A DNA stretch of 64,000 nucleotides from Dioscorea cayenensis subsp. rotundata (GCF_009730915.1 NC_052488.1:22314305-22378304), one strand, 5' to 3'; positions 40,848-51,233 are shown, numbered from the stretch's first letter. The notes: a model not told the origin generated them from the sequence alone. Translations and numbers: made by a program.

Positions 40848-42017
40848 TTTGTTCGACGGTTTTGTGTATGTGAAGCTAACTGCATTGGCAAAATATCGGA
40901 CACGCCCTCTTGGATCATTACTAATTGTTTTAACAACTCACGGTCATCGTCAACGTCATCGACTGATTCTATTGGATCATTTGTTCATTGTTGATCATGC
41001 AGCATGACAGCAATGGAATTAGCAGCATGTGCAAAGTAAAAAATTTCTTTCTTAGGTCACTGTTGTATTTCATGTTTGCTTGACTTTGCTCTTAGTATTC
41101 TTATCATTGTAATTGTATTCATCCCTATATGGTTATTACCATATTTTGCAGCTTAGTTTATGTTGTGTTATTGAGTTTTTATGTAACAGAATCAAGTCCT
41201 AAAATACTAGATGAAAGTTCTTAATTAGTACTTAAACTATATTTAAATATCTATTTTGGATATCAAATCAGAAAAGAAAAAATAATTTAATCACTAAGCT
41301 GATATAAAAATTAAAATAGTATCCTATTTCAAAGCATATGCTATTTAGCATTTTCATCAGTTTCATGGATAAAAGAAAAGAAAATCTATTTTACATGATC
41401 ATATTGAATGTTTTCAAATATATATATATATATATATAATCATTGTGATGACGATTATAAATATTTTCAAATTTTAATGAATATCTTTTACTTAGAAAAA
41501 GGTTGACGGTTCTAAATGCACAACATGATGAAAACATCAAATATTAACAACGGTTCTAAATGCACAACATGATGAAAACATCAAACATTAACAACGAAGA
41601 ATAAAAAAACACAAAAAAGAAGAAAATAACATTTAGAAATTTGGTTTATTTGCCCAAATTACTAATTCGTGATTTTTTTTATTATTATTTTAATAATATG
41701 GACAAGCCCTGTTAAAGATGTGCATTCTCACATTACAAGAGTTAAACCAGTCTCTCCAGTAAAGACATAATTAAATTCTTACACAGAGAAATCAATATTA
41801 ATTGACTAAGAGTTTGTTGATTAATTCGTGCAATTAATCTTCATAGCTTTAATTTTGGTGTCACGTAAAAAAAAGCTAGTTTCTTAAACTTAAAAAAAAA
41901 ATCCAAATTATTTATTAAAAAAAATTACTAAAACTTAACCACAGTCCTCTTTTTAGTAATTTTAGAAGTACCAATTTTATTTACATGTCAACACATTAAA
42001 AACAAGCCATTTAGGGA
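40848..42017. other. Intergenic left of the MULE
   Basis: 3' UTR of the preceding gene, then AT-rich DNA with (TA)n near 41419-41438 and a 44-bp tandem duplication at 41507-41594. No gene was seen. Confidence 0.6.
41507..41594 (+). repeat. 44-bp perfect-register tandem duplication
   Basis: 41507-41550 and 41551-41594 both begin CGGTTCTAAATGCACAACAT and differ at a single position (AATATTAAC versus AACATTAAC). Recent local duplication. Confidence 0.9.
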
Positions 42018-43329
42018 TAAATAAAAGGGAAAATTACTGTTCACCCATCGTAATTTTTAAAACTTCCCAAAAACCCCCTCCTACTTTTGCACACCCCGGA
42101 CAGCCCTTCCGTTAGTGTTTAACTTCCCTTTTACCCCATACCGTTCACTTCAAATGGTTCCATGTTGTGAAATCCCATTTTTGGCCCTGAAAATGGTGGG
42201 AAAGGAAAGCGCCAAATCACATCATGTTCAACCTTTTCGAAGGGCTTTTCTGCTTGGTTTAACGCTTTAAATATTTTTACTAATATGTTTAATAATTGTC
42301 ATATCCGTGTAATACTTCCCATCTCCGCTTTAACGTTATCTTTACATGTATAACTATTCATATTAACGTGTAAATTCTCAAAGTCTCTGCAGAAAAGCGG
42401 TGATCTTTTTCGCTTTGATCCGAATTCGTCGGGCGGTGGCACGTGGCGGTGGCAGAGGTTATGGTATCCCGTGCATAAGAATTAATGACGGCATTAAAAT
42501 TTATGCACGGTAACATAATTTTTCCCGAACACTCGCTCGTTCTCATCGATCAATGTCGGCCATCGTGTGTTTAACTTTTTTTCTGGATATGAAGAGTCAC
42601 CGCTGCATGGAATTCACACCATAAATAACCAGAAAGAACCCTCCCCATGGACAACCACTCCTCGTCGTCCTCATCATCCTCCTCCTCATTCTCGTCCTCC
42701 TCTTCCCATGGACAACCACTCTATCTGAAAGAATGTTTCGTGAACCTTTTTCCTTATCTTGAGAATCATTTAGCCGCAATCACGCAACAAGTTAAACTAT
42801 CTTTTCCTGCCCAAGTCGAAATGCTCTCATAATCGCTCGAATCGCGAGAGGATTCTTCGATCGATGGATGACGGGCAAGCAATTAGCGAGCATTTTCGAC
42901 TTGGGTAAGAAAAGAAATTTTTCACGTATTTCGTGATTGCGGAGGATTCTCTAAAGGAGGGAGATCAGGAAACATCCTTTAAGACGGGGTTGATATTTAT
43001 CACTGAGACTTTCTCGTTACCATTTAAGAACATTACGTCGATGTACAACTATTACGCTCGTGTTTAACTATCGGGATCTTCGTTTAAGTCCGACCATGAC
43101 ACATTGATTAATAGTCGTTTTCATGAATGTGTGTTGTTTAACCTTTTTTTAATGTTGTACGTTGTGCAGGTTCAAGTTGATGCGCATGTTATGCAACCGC
43201 TGTGAGCATTCGAATGTACAGACACTTGTTTCGTTATACGAGGGTCGAGTCGTGAGTGTCCAAAGTCCGAGCGGACGTTGTAAATGTTGTAAATCTTTTA
43301 TAAATAAAACGAAACAAGCTTATTTGACT

Positions 43330-44460
43330 GTGAACTTCTGAAATTTAAACATAGACCTAGTAAAAACAAACAATGTGGGAAACAAAAGAACGTCATTGTA
43401 AACAATAGAAAATACGTAAATATGTTTAAACAGCGACAACGGTGTTTAAGAAAAAGTTACTCTTTAAACAATGACAACGGTGTAAACAATAGAAAAAGTT
43501 AAACAATACTCTAGTTACTCTTTAAACAATGACAACGGTGTTTAAGAAAATACGTAAAGATGTTTAAACAGTGACCCAGGAGGTACCCATCTTCAACGCG
43601 ATGTCAGTGAAAGCATTCAATTTAAACAATAACATATTATTTACATGATATAGACTTTAGTTAAACAGTTAACGATTATTTTAAACACTATATGTATCTG
43701 TTTAAACACTATATGTAGCTTGCAGGCCGCTGCTGTTTCTCGATGGTACCCACCTTCTTGGAAAATATCGGGGTACACTACTGGGTGCCACAGGGAAAGA
43801 TGGAAACAATGGTTTTTTCCACGTCGCCTTCGGTATAGTCGACAACGAGACCGATGCCAATTGGACTTGGTTCATATCTAAGTTAGGCGATGCCTTATAC
43901 GAGGATGGAGATTATCATGAGATAATTACCTTCGTGTCGGACAGGTCCAAGGGCCTTGTGAGCGCAATTGCGAGAGTCTTCCCTTCTTCGCCACATGCAT
44001 ACTGTCTTCGACATTTGAGGCCACTTTTATGAAAGCCAATGTCGGACTTTGGGAAGGCATTGAGGGAGGAGTCTCTGGTCTATATGCTTCCGCATTGCGT
44101 GGGCATCCACGGCTAAAGATTTCGATGATACCGTGAATGAATGCGCAGCCACATCACCCAAGCTCATCATCGGTTGATTAATAAATCGGATATGGCACAT
44201 TGGTCGAATTATCTGTTCGGGAGGTGATCGTTGGGGTGAGATGTATTCAAACGTCATGGAGTCGCTCAATGCTTGGATCAAGGAAGCTCGCCATTTACGG
44301 TGACTGAAAATGGTCGACTCCATAAGGTCTCGCGAATGTTGGTTTACACTTAACATTTACTGTTACCCTTTAAACATTCTCAATCTTTGTTTAATTACAC
44401 TTGTCTGACTTTAAATATTAATCCTTTAATTTAAATATTTACAATAATGTTTAAACATGT
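43330..44460. repeat. Recurrent TTTAAAC heptamer in MULE non-coding DNA
   Basis: Ten exact TTTAAAC occurrences are visible here, often in longer phrases such as CTCTTTAAACAATGACAACG (about 43461 and 43519) and TGTTTAAACA. At least nine more lie at 45.1-45.5, 46.6 and 47.9-48.1 kb. They sit between coding segments and avoid the exons. Function unknown. Confidence 0.7.
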
Positions 44461-45097
44461 TTACGAATTATTTAACCATCAATCGTCTTTTGTTTAACCT
44501 TATTTGTCGGGGTTCAAGTTGATGCGCATGTTATGTAACCCGGCGTGAGCAGCTGAACAAATGGGAGACCTACTTATGCCCAGACATACATTCCAAGGTA
44601 GCGATCATTGTTGAGGACAGCCGAAATCTTCGTGTTGGTCGTTGTGTCGATGATCGTTACGAAGTGATCGACAAGTCGCGACGAACTCCGTGGATCTCGC
44701 CATCGAACTTTGTTCGTGTCGAAGGTGGCAAGTTTATGGTATCCCTTGCAAACACGCTTGCGAGCAATAATGCAGCGAGCACACCAGCGTACATCGATTT
44801 ATTAGCGGGTACTTCACCGTCGACAATTACAAACTTGCGTACAAAGGAAGCTATATTCCCCATACCCGAGCGATGAAAAGGCCTTGAGACGGAAATCGTG
44901 AGCTTCGTTTGCGACTCACTGCGAGAAGGCACTGGGCGGCCTGAGCGAAAAGAGGATCGAGTCGCAGCGTTTGATGTCCGTGAGTTACATTGCGGCAGCT
45001 GCCATGGATCCGGTCACAGTCGACGATCTTCAATGAAAAGCGTGGCCCGACTAGGTATTGTTAATAGTCGAAGCGATGATGGAAACATTGTGTATTG
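43726..45097 (+). pseudogene. MULE transposase remnant (DDE domain, SWIM finger, zinc knuckle)
   Basis: The clearest exon is 43726-44032: LLFLDGTHLLGKYRGTLLGA, FHVAFGIVDNETDANWTW, TFVSDRSKGLVSAI and PHAYCLRHL, the core of the Mutator DDE transposase with its first Asp in FLDGTH and a later Asp in SDRSKG. It is interrupted by a stop at 44030-44032. Downstream pieces in shifting frames carry DMAHWSNYLFG and SLNAWIKEARHL (about 44190-44300), then KWETYLCPDIHSKV (about 44560-44600), a SWIM-type zinc finger CSCRRWQVYGIPCKHAC (about 44702-44755) and a CX2CX3GH knuckle (about 44991-45020). The C-terminal part therefore needs frame changes at several points: a decayed gene. Introns with TTTAAAC motifs separate the pieces. 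Confidence 0.85.
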
Positions 45098-45720
45098 ATG
45101 GAGTTGTTTCCATATTTAAACTCTTACTCTTTACAACGAATTGAATGTATTTAAGCAGAGACATTGTTATTTTTAAAGCGGATACTATCGTAATTTGAAA
45201 TATTTCAGCCGATGTTTTAAACGATATATGGTATATTTAAACAATGAAACGGAAATGTACACAACTACAACGTAAATTAAACAATGAAATGAAACCGAAT
45301 GAAATTTAACTCGCCTTTATAATTGAAAAACAAACAAACTTTACATTGAGATATACAAGTTATTGATGGGCAACTTCCCATATTTATTTAAACAATGAAT
45401 GCATTTAGTTAAACAGAGCAGATGTTATTTTTAAAGCGGAGTACACCGTATTTTTGAAATATTTAAATCGATGTTTAAACGATATATAGTATATTTAAAC
45501 AATGAAAGTGAAATGTACACAATTAGAACGTAAATTAAACAATGAAATGAAACTGAATGGAATTTAACCTGCTTTACAATTCAAAACAAACAAAATTTAC
45601 ATTAACATATACAAGTCATGCTCTTCGAACACGAAAACAATGAATTGAATTTGTCCAGATTTACATTCGAAAATAAAATTGACATTCAGATATACAGGAC
45701 ATGTTCTTGAAAAACAAAAT

Positions 45721-46278
45721 TTAACCCGCTTGATGCGACCCTCCTTTGTCATGGACGCCTACGTCCTCCCTCCTTAAGTATGCGGGTAACATACCGTAAT
45801 CCCGAGATAAGGAACGTCCCGTCATGCGGTAGTCGAACTTCTCACCCCAAAGTAATTGCTCGATAAAACGCATGACGTAGACGGCGCAATCGACGCTTCC
45901 TTGTTTTTGGCGTGGGGTTTCTATGTCGTGCACGAGTGGGTACTTTGCCGTCGCCGACTCGCCGAACTCCATATCGACACAATTGTCGAATAGATTCCGC
46001 TGTCGAGATATGCAAGTCGAGATTAGAATAGCGATTTAAATACCAAACAGATATTAATAGGACATAATTAAAGAACTTACCATGTCCAACGCGTCCTTAT
46101 CGTACCCCGGACATGAAGAATAATGCCTGTATTCTTGTTTATCATTGTCCAGGACGACGACATGGAAGTGGCCATTCATGATTATCGGGAGGATGACAAT
46201 TTGAACTTCATGCGGTATCGACGACGATCCCCGATCATAGCCATAATTGTGTCGTAGTGCGTCGTCTCGCTTGGACAT
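45721..46278 (-). pseudogene. Ulp1-like (C48) cysteine protease domain of the MULE
   Basis: Minus strand, two exons 46278-46081 and 45999-45721, joined by a consensus GTAAG...CAG intron in phase 0; the upstream exons are unclear. Homologous to SUMO-protease-like domains captured by some plant MULEs. It contains NGHFHVVVLDND (His position of the triad) and RQKQGSVDCAVYVMRF (Gln of the oxyanion hole and catalytic Cys), ending GSHQAG. The usual Asp in a YDS-like motif reads HYSS here, so the triad may be incomplete. The frame is open through both exons, better preserved than the transposase. It could be a live exon or a recent fossil; I call it a pseudogene because no full-length upstream frame can be supported. 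Confidence 0.7.
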
Positions 46279-46864
46279 AAACAGCAGTAAGCGGTCCGGT
46301 GATAGAGGCGCTTCTTGTAAGGATATGGCTCTTTGCTCAGCGACTTTTTGTATTATGCTACTGAAAGCGTCCCATCATATCATCGATGACCATCTCCTTC
46401 CCCTCAAGCAAAGATGTATAATTTGTCGCGTGTGGTCGTGACAGTCATTCTTCCACACGACGAGTCTTTGAGGTTAAACGATAATGGATATAATAAGACC
46501 ATATTATAAATATTTAAATGATATTATCAATTGTTACATGATATTATATATAATTAAATGTTAAGTAGACAAATTAAATGATAACATAAAAGGTATTAAA
46601 CACTATTAGGTAATTGTTAAACACTATAATAAAAACCTTTAAACAATATCATAAAAAAACTTTACACTTACTCGTCCATAGAGCGAGTTGAGGAAGATCC
46701 TCATCAACTCCTCGTCAGATTTATTAAAGACGACTCGAGGCCAACCCATTTCTTCTTCTTGAATAAAAAGCTTTCGAGCCCAGTCTGGTCTAATTTTTTT
46801 GATTGGCCTTGATCATCTCTCGTTGCTCGGTCGGGGTCTTCGACAGATCTTCCTTCGATCGCGG

Positions 46865-47165
46865 GGACGATGGCGACGACGATCAACTCGCATGACATCC
46901 TTACATGGTTGTTCTTGTTGTGGGATTGTGTCCGGCTCGATCTGAGGGGACGATGGCGGCGATCAACCGCAGACACATCCTTACATGGTTCTTGTTGTGG
47001 TGGTATTGTGTCCCCGCTTGGGTCGCGATCATCGTCGGCCACGTCCACGGCCACGCAGAACGGATTCGATGATCTTCTCAACCGTGGCCATGACAACGAC
47101 GATCATTGGGAGACACACCCTTAACTTGTTCTTGATCTTCGAGGGATTGTGTCCATCTTTGATGC
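46865..47165 (-). repeat. Degenerate tandem repeat in the GC-rich part of the MULE
   Basis: Three related units of roughly 75-130 bp share, in order, GATGGCG(A/G)CGA-like, GATCAAC, ACACATCCTTACATGGTT, CTTGTTGTGG and ATTGTGTCC (units near 46868-46930, 46952-47013 and 47094-47155). Read on the minus strand they could encode Pro/Gln/Asp-rich repeats such as DTIPPQQEPCKDVSAVD, possibly the variable region of the Ulp1 protein. Confidence 0.6.
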
Positions 47166-48959
47166 CATGATCTCGCGACCCGGTTCCACCGGGTCGAGGA
47201 TTTCATCGAGAAGAGAGTCAACGGCCTTCTCAACGGCAAGCAACGGCCACATCATCTACGGTCCTTCTCAACAACGACATCGTACCGCCGATGGTGTTGC
47301 TATTGTTTCATCGTCGACCGGCGGTGGAGACGAGGCGTATTGTTCTCCTCTTTTTCGCAAGTCTCTTGAATGTGGTCGCCTTGAAATGACCTTCCCGATG
47401 ATGTCCCTCGTCGTCAAATTCCGACGCCTCGTTCGTCCCGGGTGCTTGAGTTCTTTTCGAGGGATGGCGCAGCCCGGTTGTGAACGTCCTTCCAGCGCCT
47501 CGACACGAGCGACAAACCGAGAAACTTCGGTCATCAATATCTGCGTACTGCACGATAAGAGTTCGCGGTGACATCTTCGCCTAATGTCACGGTGGGGCTA
47601 CCACGGTCGGAGGGGTCGCCATGGTCGGGGCCGCACTCGGGGACTCGTCGTTGTCGTGGTAGGGGGTTGTTGCAATCGCGGGTAGGGGGAGGGCTTCTCG
47701 GTCGAGGAATGCGTCGCGTGGTGGGCTGGAAGTAGGAGAACGGCGTCAAGCGCACACGATAGAGGCCGCCTCTCATCCCCGCCTCGAGCAAGTGGTTCCG
47801 GGAGCAATGGCATCCATCCGTCGGTTGGCCCCAACAAATATTTCTTCTTGACGATTCACGGAACCATTTCGAGAAACTAACGTATGTAAACCAAACAATT
47901 TTCAGTGAAATCATTCATTTTAAACTATAAAAACTATATTTAAAGCAGAGTGTTTATATATTTAAACGTTATAGAATATAATTAAAGCGGACAACAAAAT
48001 ATTTAAACCAGGTATGAATAAGAGTTAAAGCGGTAAATACTAAAGTTAAACGCTAAATAAAATGTTTAAACGTTAAAGACTTATGTTAAACATTGTCCAT
48101 GATTTATTACCTCTTTTCCATCGAGCGATGACAAGCTCGTTTCTACCGTCAGCTTGCTTCGGTAAGTACTTTCACCGTAGCACGAGCATCCTTGGGATCT
48201 TGCTAAAAGCGGACTTTCTTCCCCGTTCCCGGTCAGCTCGTAAAACCGGGACGTTAAGCCGACAGAGCAACCCTTAATGTACCTCGTGTTGGTCTTCTTC
48301 CCGACATCTATCTTGCACTCGGGCGTTGCATGGAATATCCTCCATAAGCCACTTGTGCGTCGCCTGCGCCCATGCGTATCGCCCCATGGGTCGGTAGATC
48401 ATCGGCGTAATCAACGATCCGAGTTCGAACCGAGAATGATGTATTTGGGAAGAGGATCTGTCCCCATGAGGTACACCATCGGGAGTTTGACAAAAATTAT
48501 CTTCTTCTCCCCTCCGTCGAACAAGTTGCAGCGAGTGCTCTTGATGGAGTCTCCGTGTCTCTCGTAGGTCTTTGATAGATACCGCCCTTGAGCGCCGACT
48601 GGTTTTCTTCTTACGAAAGACCACCTGCGTCGCCATCGCAGCGCGAGACCAAGCCACGAGGGCCACATCTTGAGGTCCCGAAACTCAGCGAGGCTTTCCC
48701 GATCCACGAATTTATTGGTGCGACCATCGTACTTTGCAAAAGAGAATCAAGAAGGGCTCTCTCTTGGTATATAGCTTCCGACTCGATGAGCAGCGCAAAT
48801 GGTGTCCGTCGAATAATCTCCCGGTGTCGAGGGTCATGTTATTTTTCAATTCAGCTAAAGTCTCCACTCACGGGTGTCAAATAGCATCGGCCATTAACTA
48901 GGTTGACCGCCATAATCATAAGCTGCGATAATAACAACACATTCGACATGCGAGTATTG

Positions 48960-49160
48960 ACAAAAAGTTTAAGCGGAAATATAAGGTTTTAAAGCGGTAA
49001 ACTCTCGGTTATTAAGCAGAGATATAAAATGTTAAAGCAGAGACCCATTTTTGTTAAGCAGAGGCGAGAATACTTTAAAGCAGGGGACAACAAATGTTAA
49101 GCTGTAACATCTCATTTCTTAAAGCGTCAACCTCATTTGTAAAAGCTGCAGACCATATCA
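48960..49160. repeat. Spaced TTAA(A)GC motif series near the MULE right end
   Basis: A core TTAAGCGG/TTAAAGCGG/TTAAGCAGAG/TTAAAGCAGAG recurs about ten times at roughly 15-30-bp intervals between 48968 and 49150, all in the same orientation; related TTAAAGCGG copies occur near 47983 and 48029. No coding frame explains it. It resembles the subterminal motif arrays that transposases bind in other superfamilies. Confidence 0.65.
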
Positions 49161-49901
49161 AAGCGAAACGGGAAATGTACATTATAAATATTACACAAAT
49201 CATAACAATCGAAAAAACTAATTCGATAGTGTATACATACGAAAATGCAAAACAAAACAAAACCCCAGCCGAGAAATCCCCCTGCAGACTTCAATATCTT
49301 CCAACAAAAACAGGAGCACAAAACAAAACCGAAAAATCTTTCTTTGTAACAGAACAGTTAACATAAAACCATACTCAATACCTTAGATTTCAAAGCCCGA
49401 TGAAATGCCAACTAGTTGCGAGGGGACTTCTCCTTCGAGATACCGGTGGAAAGGGAAAAGGCGATGAAATGCCGATTACGGAGGCTTCACCCGTAGAGAC
49501 AACTCGGAGGCGACTGAAATGGAAAAAGTCGAAGGCGTGAGTTGAGAAAAAGCAATTAAACGGCTCCAATAAATTGCGTCTCGGGGTTACCCTACGGAAA
49601 ACCGCCCACTTCCTCTCAAATCGCCGAGATGGGCTGCAGCCCACGACTCCCCATGCAAGGGCATTTTCAGTCCAAAAAAATTTGAAACTCACTCCGTTCA
49701 CATCCGATTCTAGGGGGTTTGGGGGTTTGAAAAACATAGAGTTTAAAAGGAGGGGGATTTTGGGGATTGCAAAACTAACGGGGTGTTTTTGGCAATTTTA
49801 CAAACTTAAAAGGTTTTTTTGGCAATTTCTACTAAATAAAAAGTGCACAAACACATTGATAACTTTGTTTTCATGAATTACTACAACATGTATTAGAGAT
49901 A

Positions 49902-50396
49902 TTAAAAGAAAGCATCCAAGTTGATGAAGCCAGGCCACTCTTGCATTTGGTCAACCCATTCTATTTCTCCACCACCATCTTTCACACTATTCTCAATACC
50001 ATGACCAAGAACTTCACTATGATAATTAACTCTATCATTGCCATAAACTTGATTTTGAAGATGATTTTTCATCTCCTCTTCCTCTACTTCGTCTTTCCTT
50101 ACAAATCGGCCACCCACTCGTAGTTGTTGATTAGCTTGTATACTTCTACACGGATACAATAGATATGAAAATATTTAATTTGTTGATAAAATAATTAACA
50201 CTTTTAATTTAATTTCTCCAAATAATTAAAAGATGCCAATATATATGATCATAATATATATATATACCTTTATTTTCTTTTTGAAGTTTCTCAAGGAGCG
50301 TTTGTTCCGGTACCGTTCGACGGCCTTCTTTCGCTCCACGGCATTGTACCGCTTTGCTCCGGTTACTTTTCCGGCCTTCAACTTGATTGTGTTCAT
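49902..50396 (-). CDS. Small CCT-domain (CMF-type) protein, possibly broken at its splice acceptor
   Basis: The CCT domain is found in CONSTANS, TOC1 and the single-domain CMF proteins that regulate flowering, clock and carbon traits through NF-Y complexes. Minus strand: exon 1 50396-50268 (ATG 50396), exon 2 50156-49902, both phase 0, 127 residues. The domain spans the junction: ERYRNKRSLRNFKKKIK from exon 1 and YPCRSIQANQQLRVGGRFVR from exon 2, matching CCT positions throughout. There is no B-box or response-regulator domain, and the tail is acidic. The donor is GT (AAG|GTATAT), but the base pair before the exon 2 start is TG (50158-50157), not AG. The nearest AG (50147-50146 region, TGTAG) gives an immediate stop and loses half the domain. 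So this is either a rare GT-TG intron or a gene inactivated by acceptor loss. Its stop lies only 60 bp from the MULE target site. Confidence 0.75.
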
Positions 50397-50408
50397 GTAA
50401 GAAGACAA

Positions 50409-50753
50409 TCAAAATATTTTGTGTTTGTGTTAATTTGTGTGTGTGTGATGGTGAAGGGCCATATATAGAGCTGGTTGATATATATATATAAGGGTAGTTT
50501 TAATTAAATTTATACATGGCTTGTATGATGGGAGATGAGTTCCAAGTGTTAATGACATATATACCAAGGCTCATTCAAGCATATGCATGTTGGTTATTGC
50601 ATTGTTAGAAGGTTAGGTTGAATTGCTTTTTTGTTGGGAGGGAATTAACGACACTAAGTGACTAACCAATGCAAGCTTGTGTTCTAAATTCTAAGCTAGT
50701 CTTATCTATTGCAGCATGTCAGCTTGACATACTTTGCTTTATATATATATATA
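50409..50753. other. CMF gene 5' region
   Basis: AT-rich with (TG)n near 50435-50448 and (TA)n near 50477-50490 and 50741-50753, the latter being the target of the next MITE. Presumed promoter of the minus-strand CCT gene; a TATATA at about 50460-50465 is the likeliest TATA box. No gene was seen. Confidence 0.45.
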
Positions 50754-51010
50754 GAATTTACATCCCCTATGGACGTCCATAGATAAAAAATCTATGGACG
50801 TCTAATTATCAGCCGTTGGATCATGATCCAGGTCGGCGATCAGATAAAAGCGATCTCACTGTTTATTATCTCTGTTCGAACGAGTAATTCTCGTTCATAT
50901 AATGTAATGTCTGACGTTTCATCATTGTTAGCCGTTGGATCGAGATCCAGCGGTGATATCGACATTCATAGATTTCTTTATCATGGACGTCCATGAGGAT
51001 TGAGTCCTCA
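50754..51010. mobile_element. MITE inserted in (TA)n, full-length copy
   Basis: About 257 bp between TA tracts. Terminal inverted repeats include CTATGGACGTCCATAG near the left end and ATGGACGTCCAT near the right end; the terminal region reads inward CATCCCCTATGGACG on one side and CAATCCTCATGGACG on the other. The interior has AGCCGTTGGATC motifs. No coding capacity. Insertion within TA microsatellites recalls Micron-type MITEs of rice. Confidence 0.75.
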
Positions 51011-51031
51011 TATATATATATATATATATAT

Positions 51032-51200
51032 TGATGAGCGATTACCACTTTGTTTATTATCTCATTCGAACAGTAATTACTGTTCATATTACTGTAGTAT
51101 CTACTGTTCATCATTGTTAGCCGTTGGATCGAGATCCAACGGCTGATAATGGACATTCATAGATTTCTTATCTATGGACGTCCATAGAGGATTGGTCCTC
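51032..51200. mobile_element. Second, left-truncated copy of the same MITE
   Basis: This matches the right two-thirds of the preceding copy (GTTTATTATCTC, TTCGAACnAGTAATT, CATCATTGTTAGCCGTTGGATCG and the end GTCCTCATATATA) but lacks its left terminus and starts directly in the (TA)n that ends copy 1 (51010-51031). It retains the perfect palindrome AGCCGTTGGATC/GATCCAACGGCT. Confidence 0.75.
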
Positions 51201-51233
51201 ATATATATATATTCATGTGTGTGTGGTTATGTT

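Larger units (their letters stand above)
42027..49832. mobile_element. Mutator-like DNA transposon (MULE) carrying an Ulp1-like domain, decayed
   Basis: A 7.8-kb element bounded on both sides by the same 9-bp target duplication TAAATAAAA (42018-42026 and 49833-49841), the length made by Mutator transposases. Ends: GGGAAAATTAC inward on the left; GTAGAAATTGCC inward on the right. Divergent long terminal inverted repeats can be followed further in (CTTCCCAAAAACCCC opposite TTGCCAAAAACACCCC; TTTTGCACACCCC opposite TTTTGCAATCCCC). Contents: transposase remnant on + (43726 to about 45097), Ulp1-like protease on - (45721-46278), a GC-rich variable region (46.8-47.8 kb), possible further minus-strand exons to about 48.9 kb, and motif-rich non-coding DNA. 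The tail-to-tail transposase/Ulp1 arrangement matches the Ulp1-carrying MULE class known in plants (Kaonashi/CUMULE type). The transposase has several frame breaks, so it is not autonomous; the intact target duplication argues against great age. Confidence 0.88.

Noticed and set aside
42647-42832. Ser-rich 61-codon frame at the left of the MULE as a transposase N-terminus
   Set aside because: TCC/TCG microsatellite with a duplicated CCCATGGACAACCACTC; no transposase motif and no supported splice.
47149-48707. GC-rich frames in the MULE right half as host genes
   Set aside because: No domain could be recognised and frames conflict on both strands; left as uncharacterised MULE interior.
49902-50159. 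Minor-spliceosome (AT-AC) intron as explanation for the CCT gene
   Set aside because: The donor is an ordinary GTATAT, there is no ATATCCTT donor or TCCTTAAC branch-like signal at the expected place.
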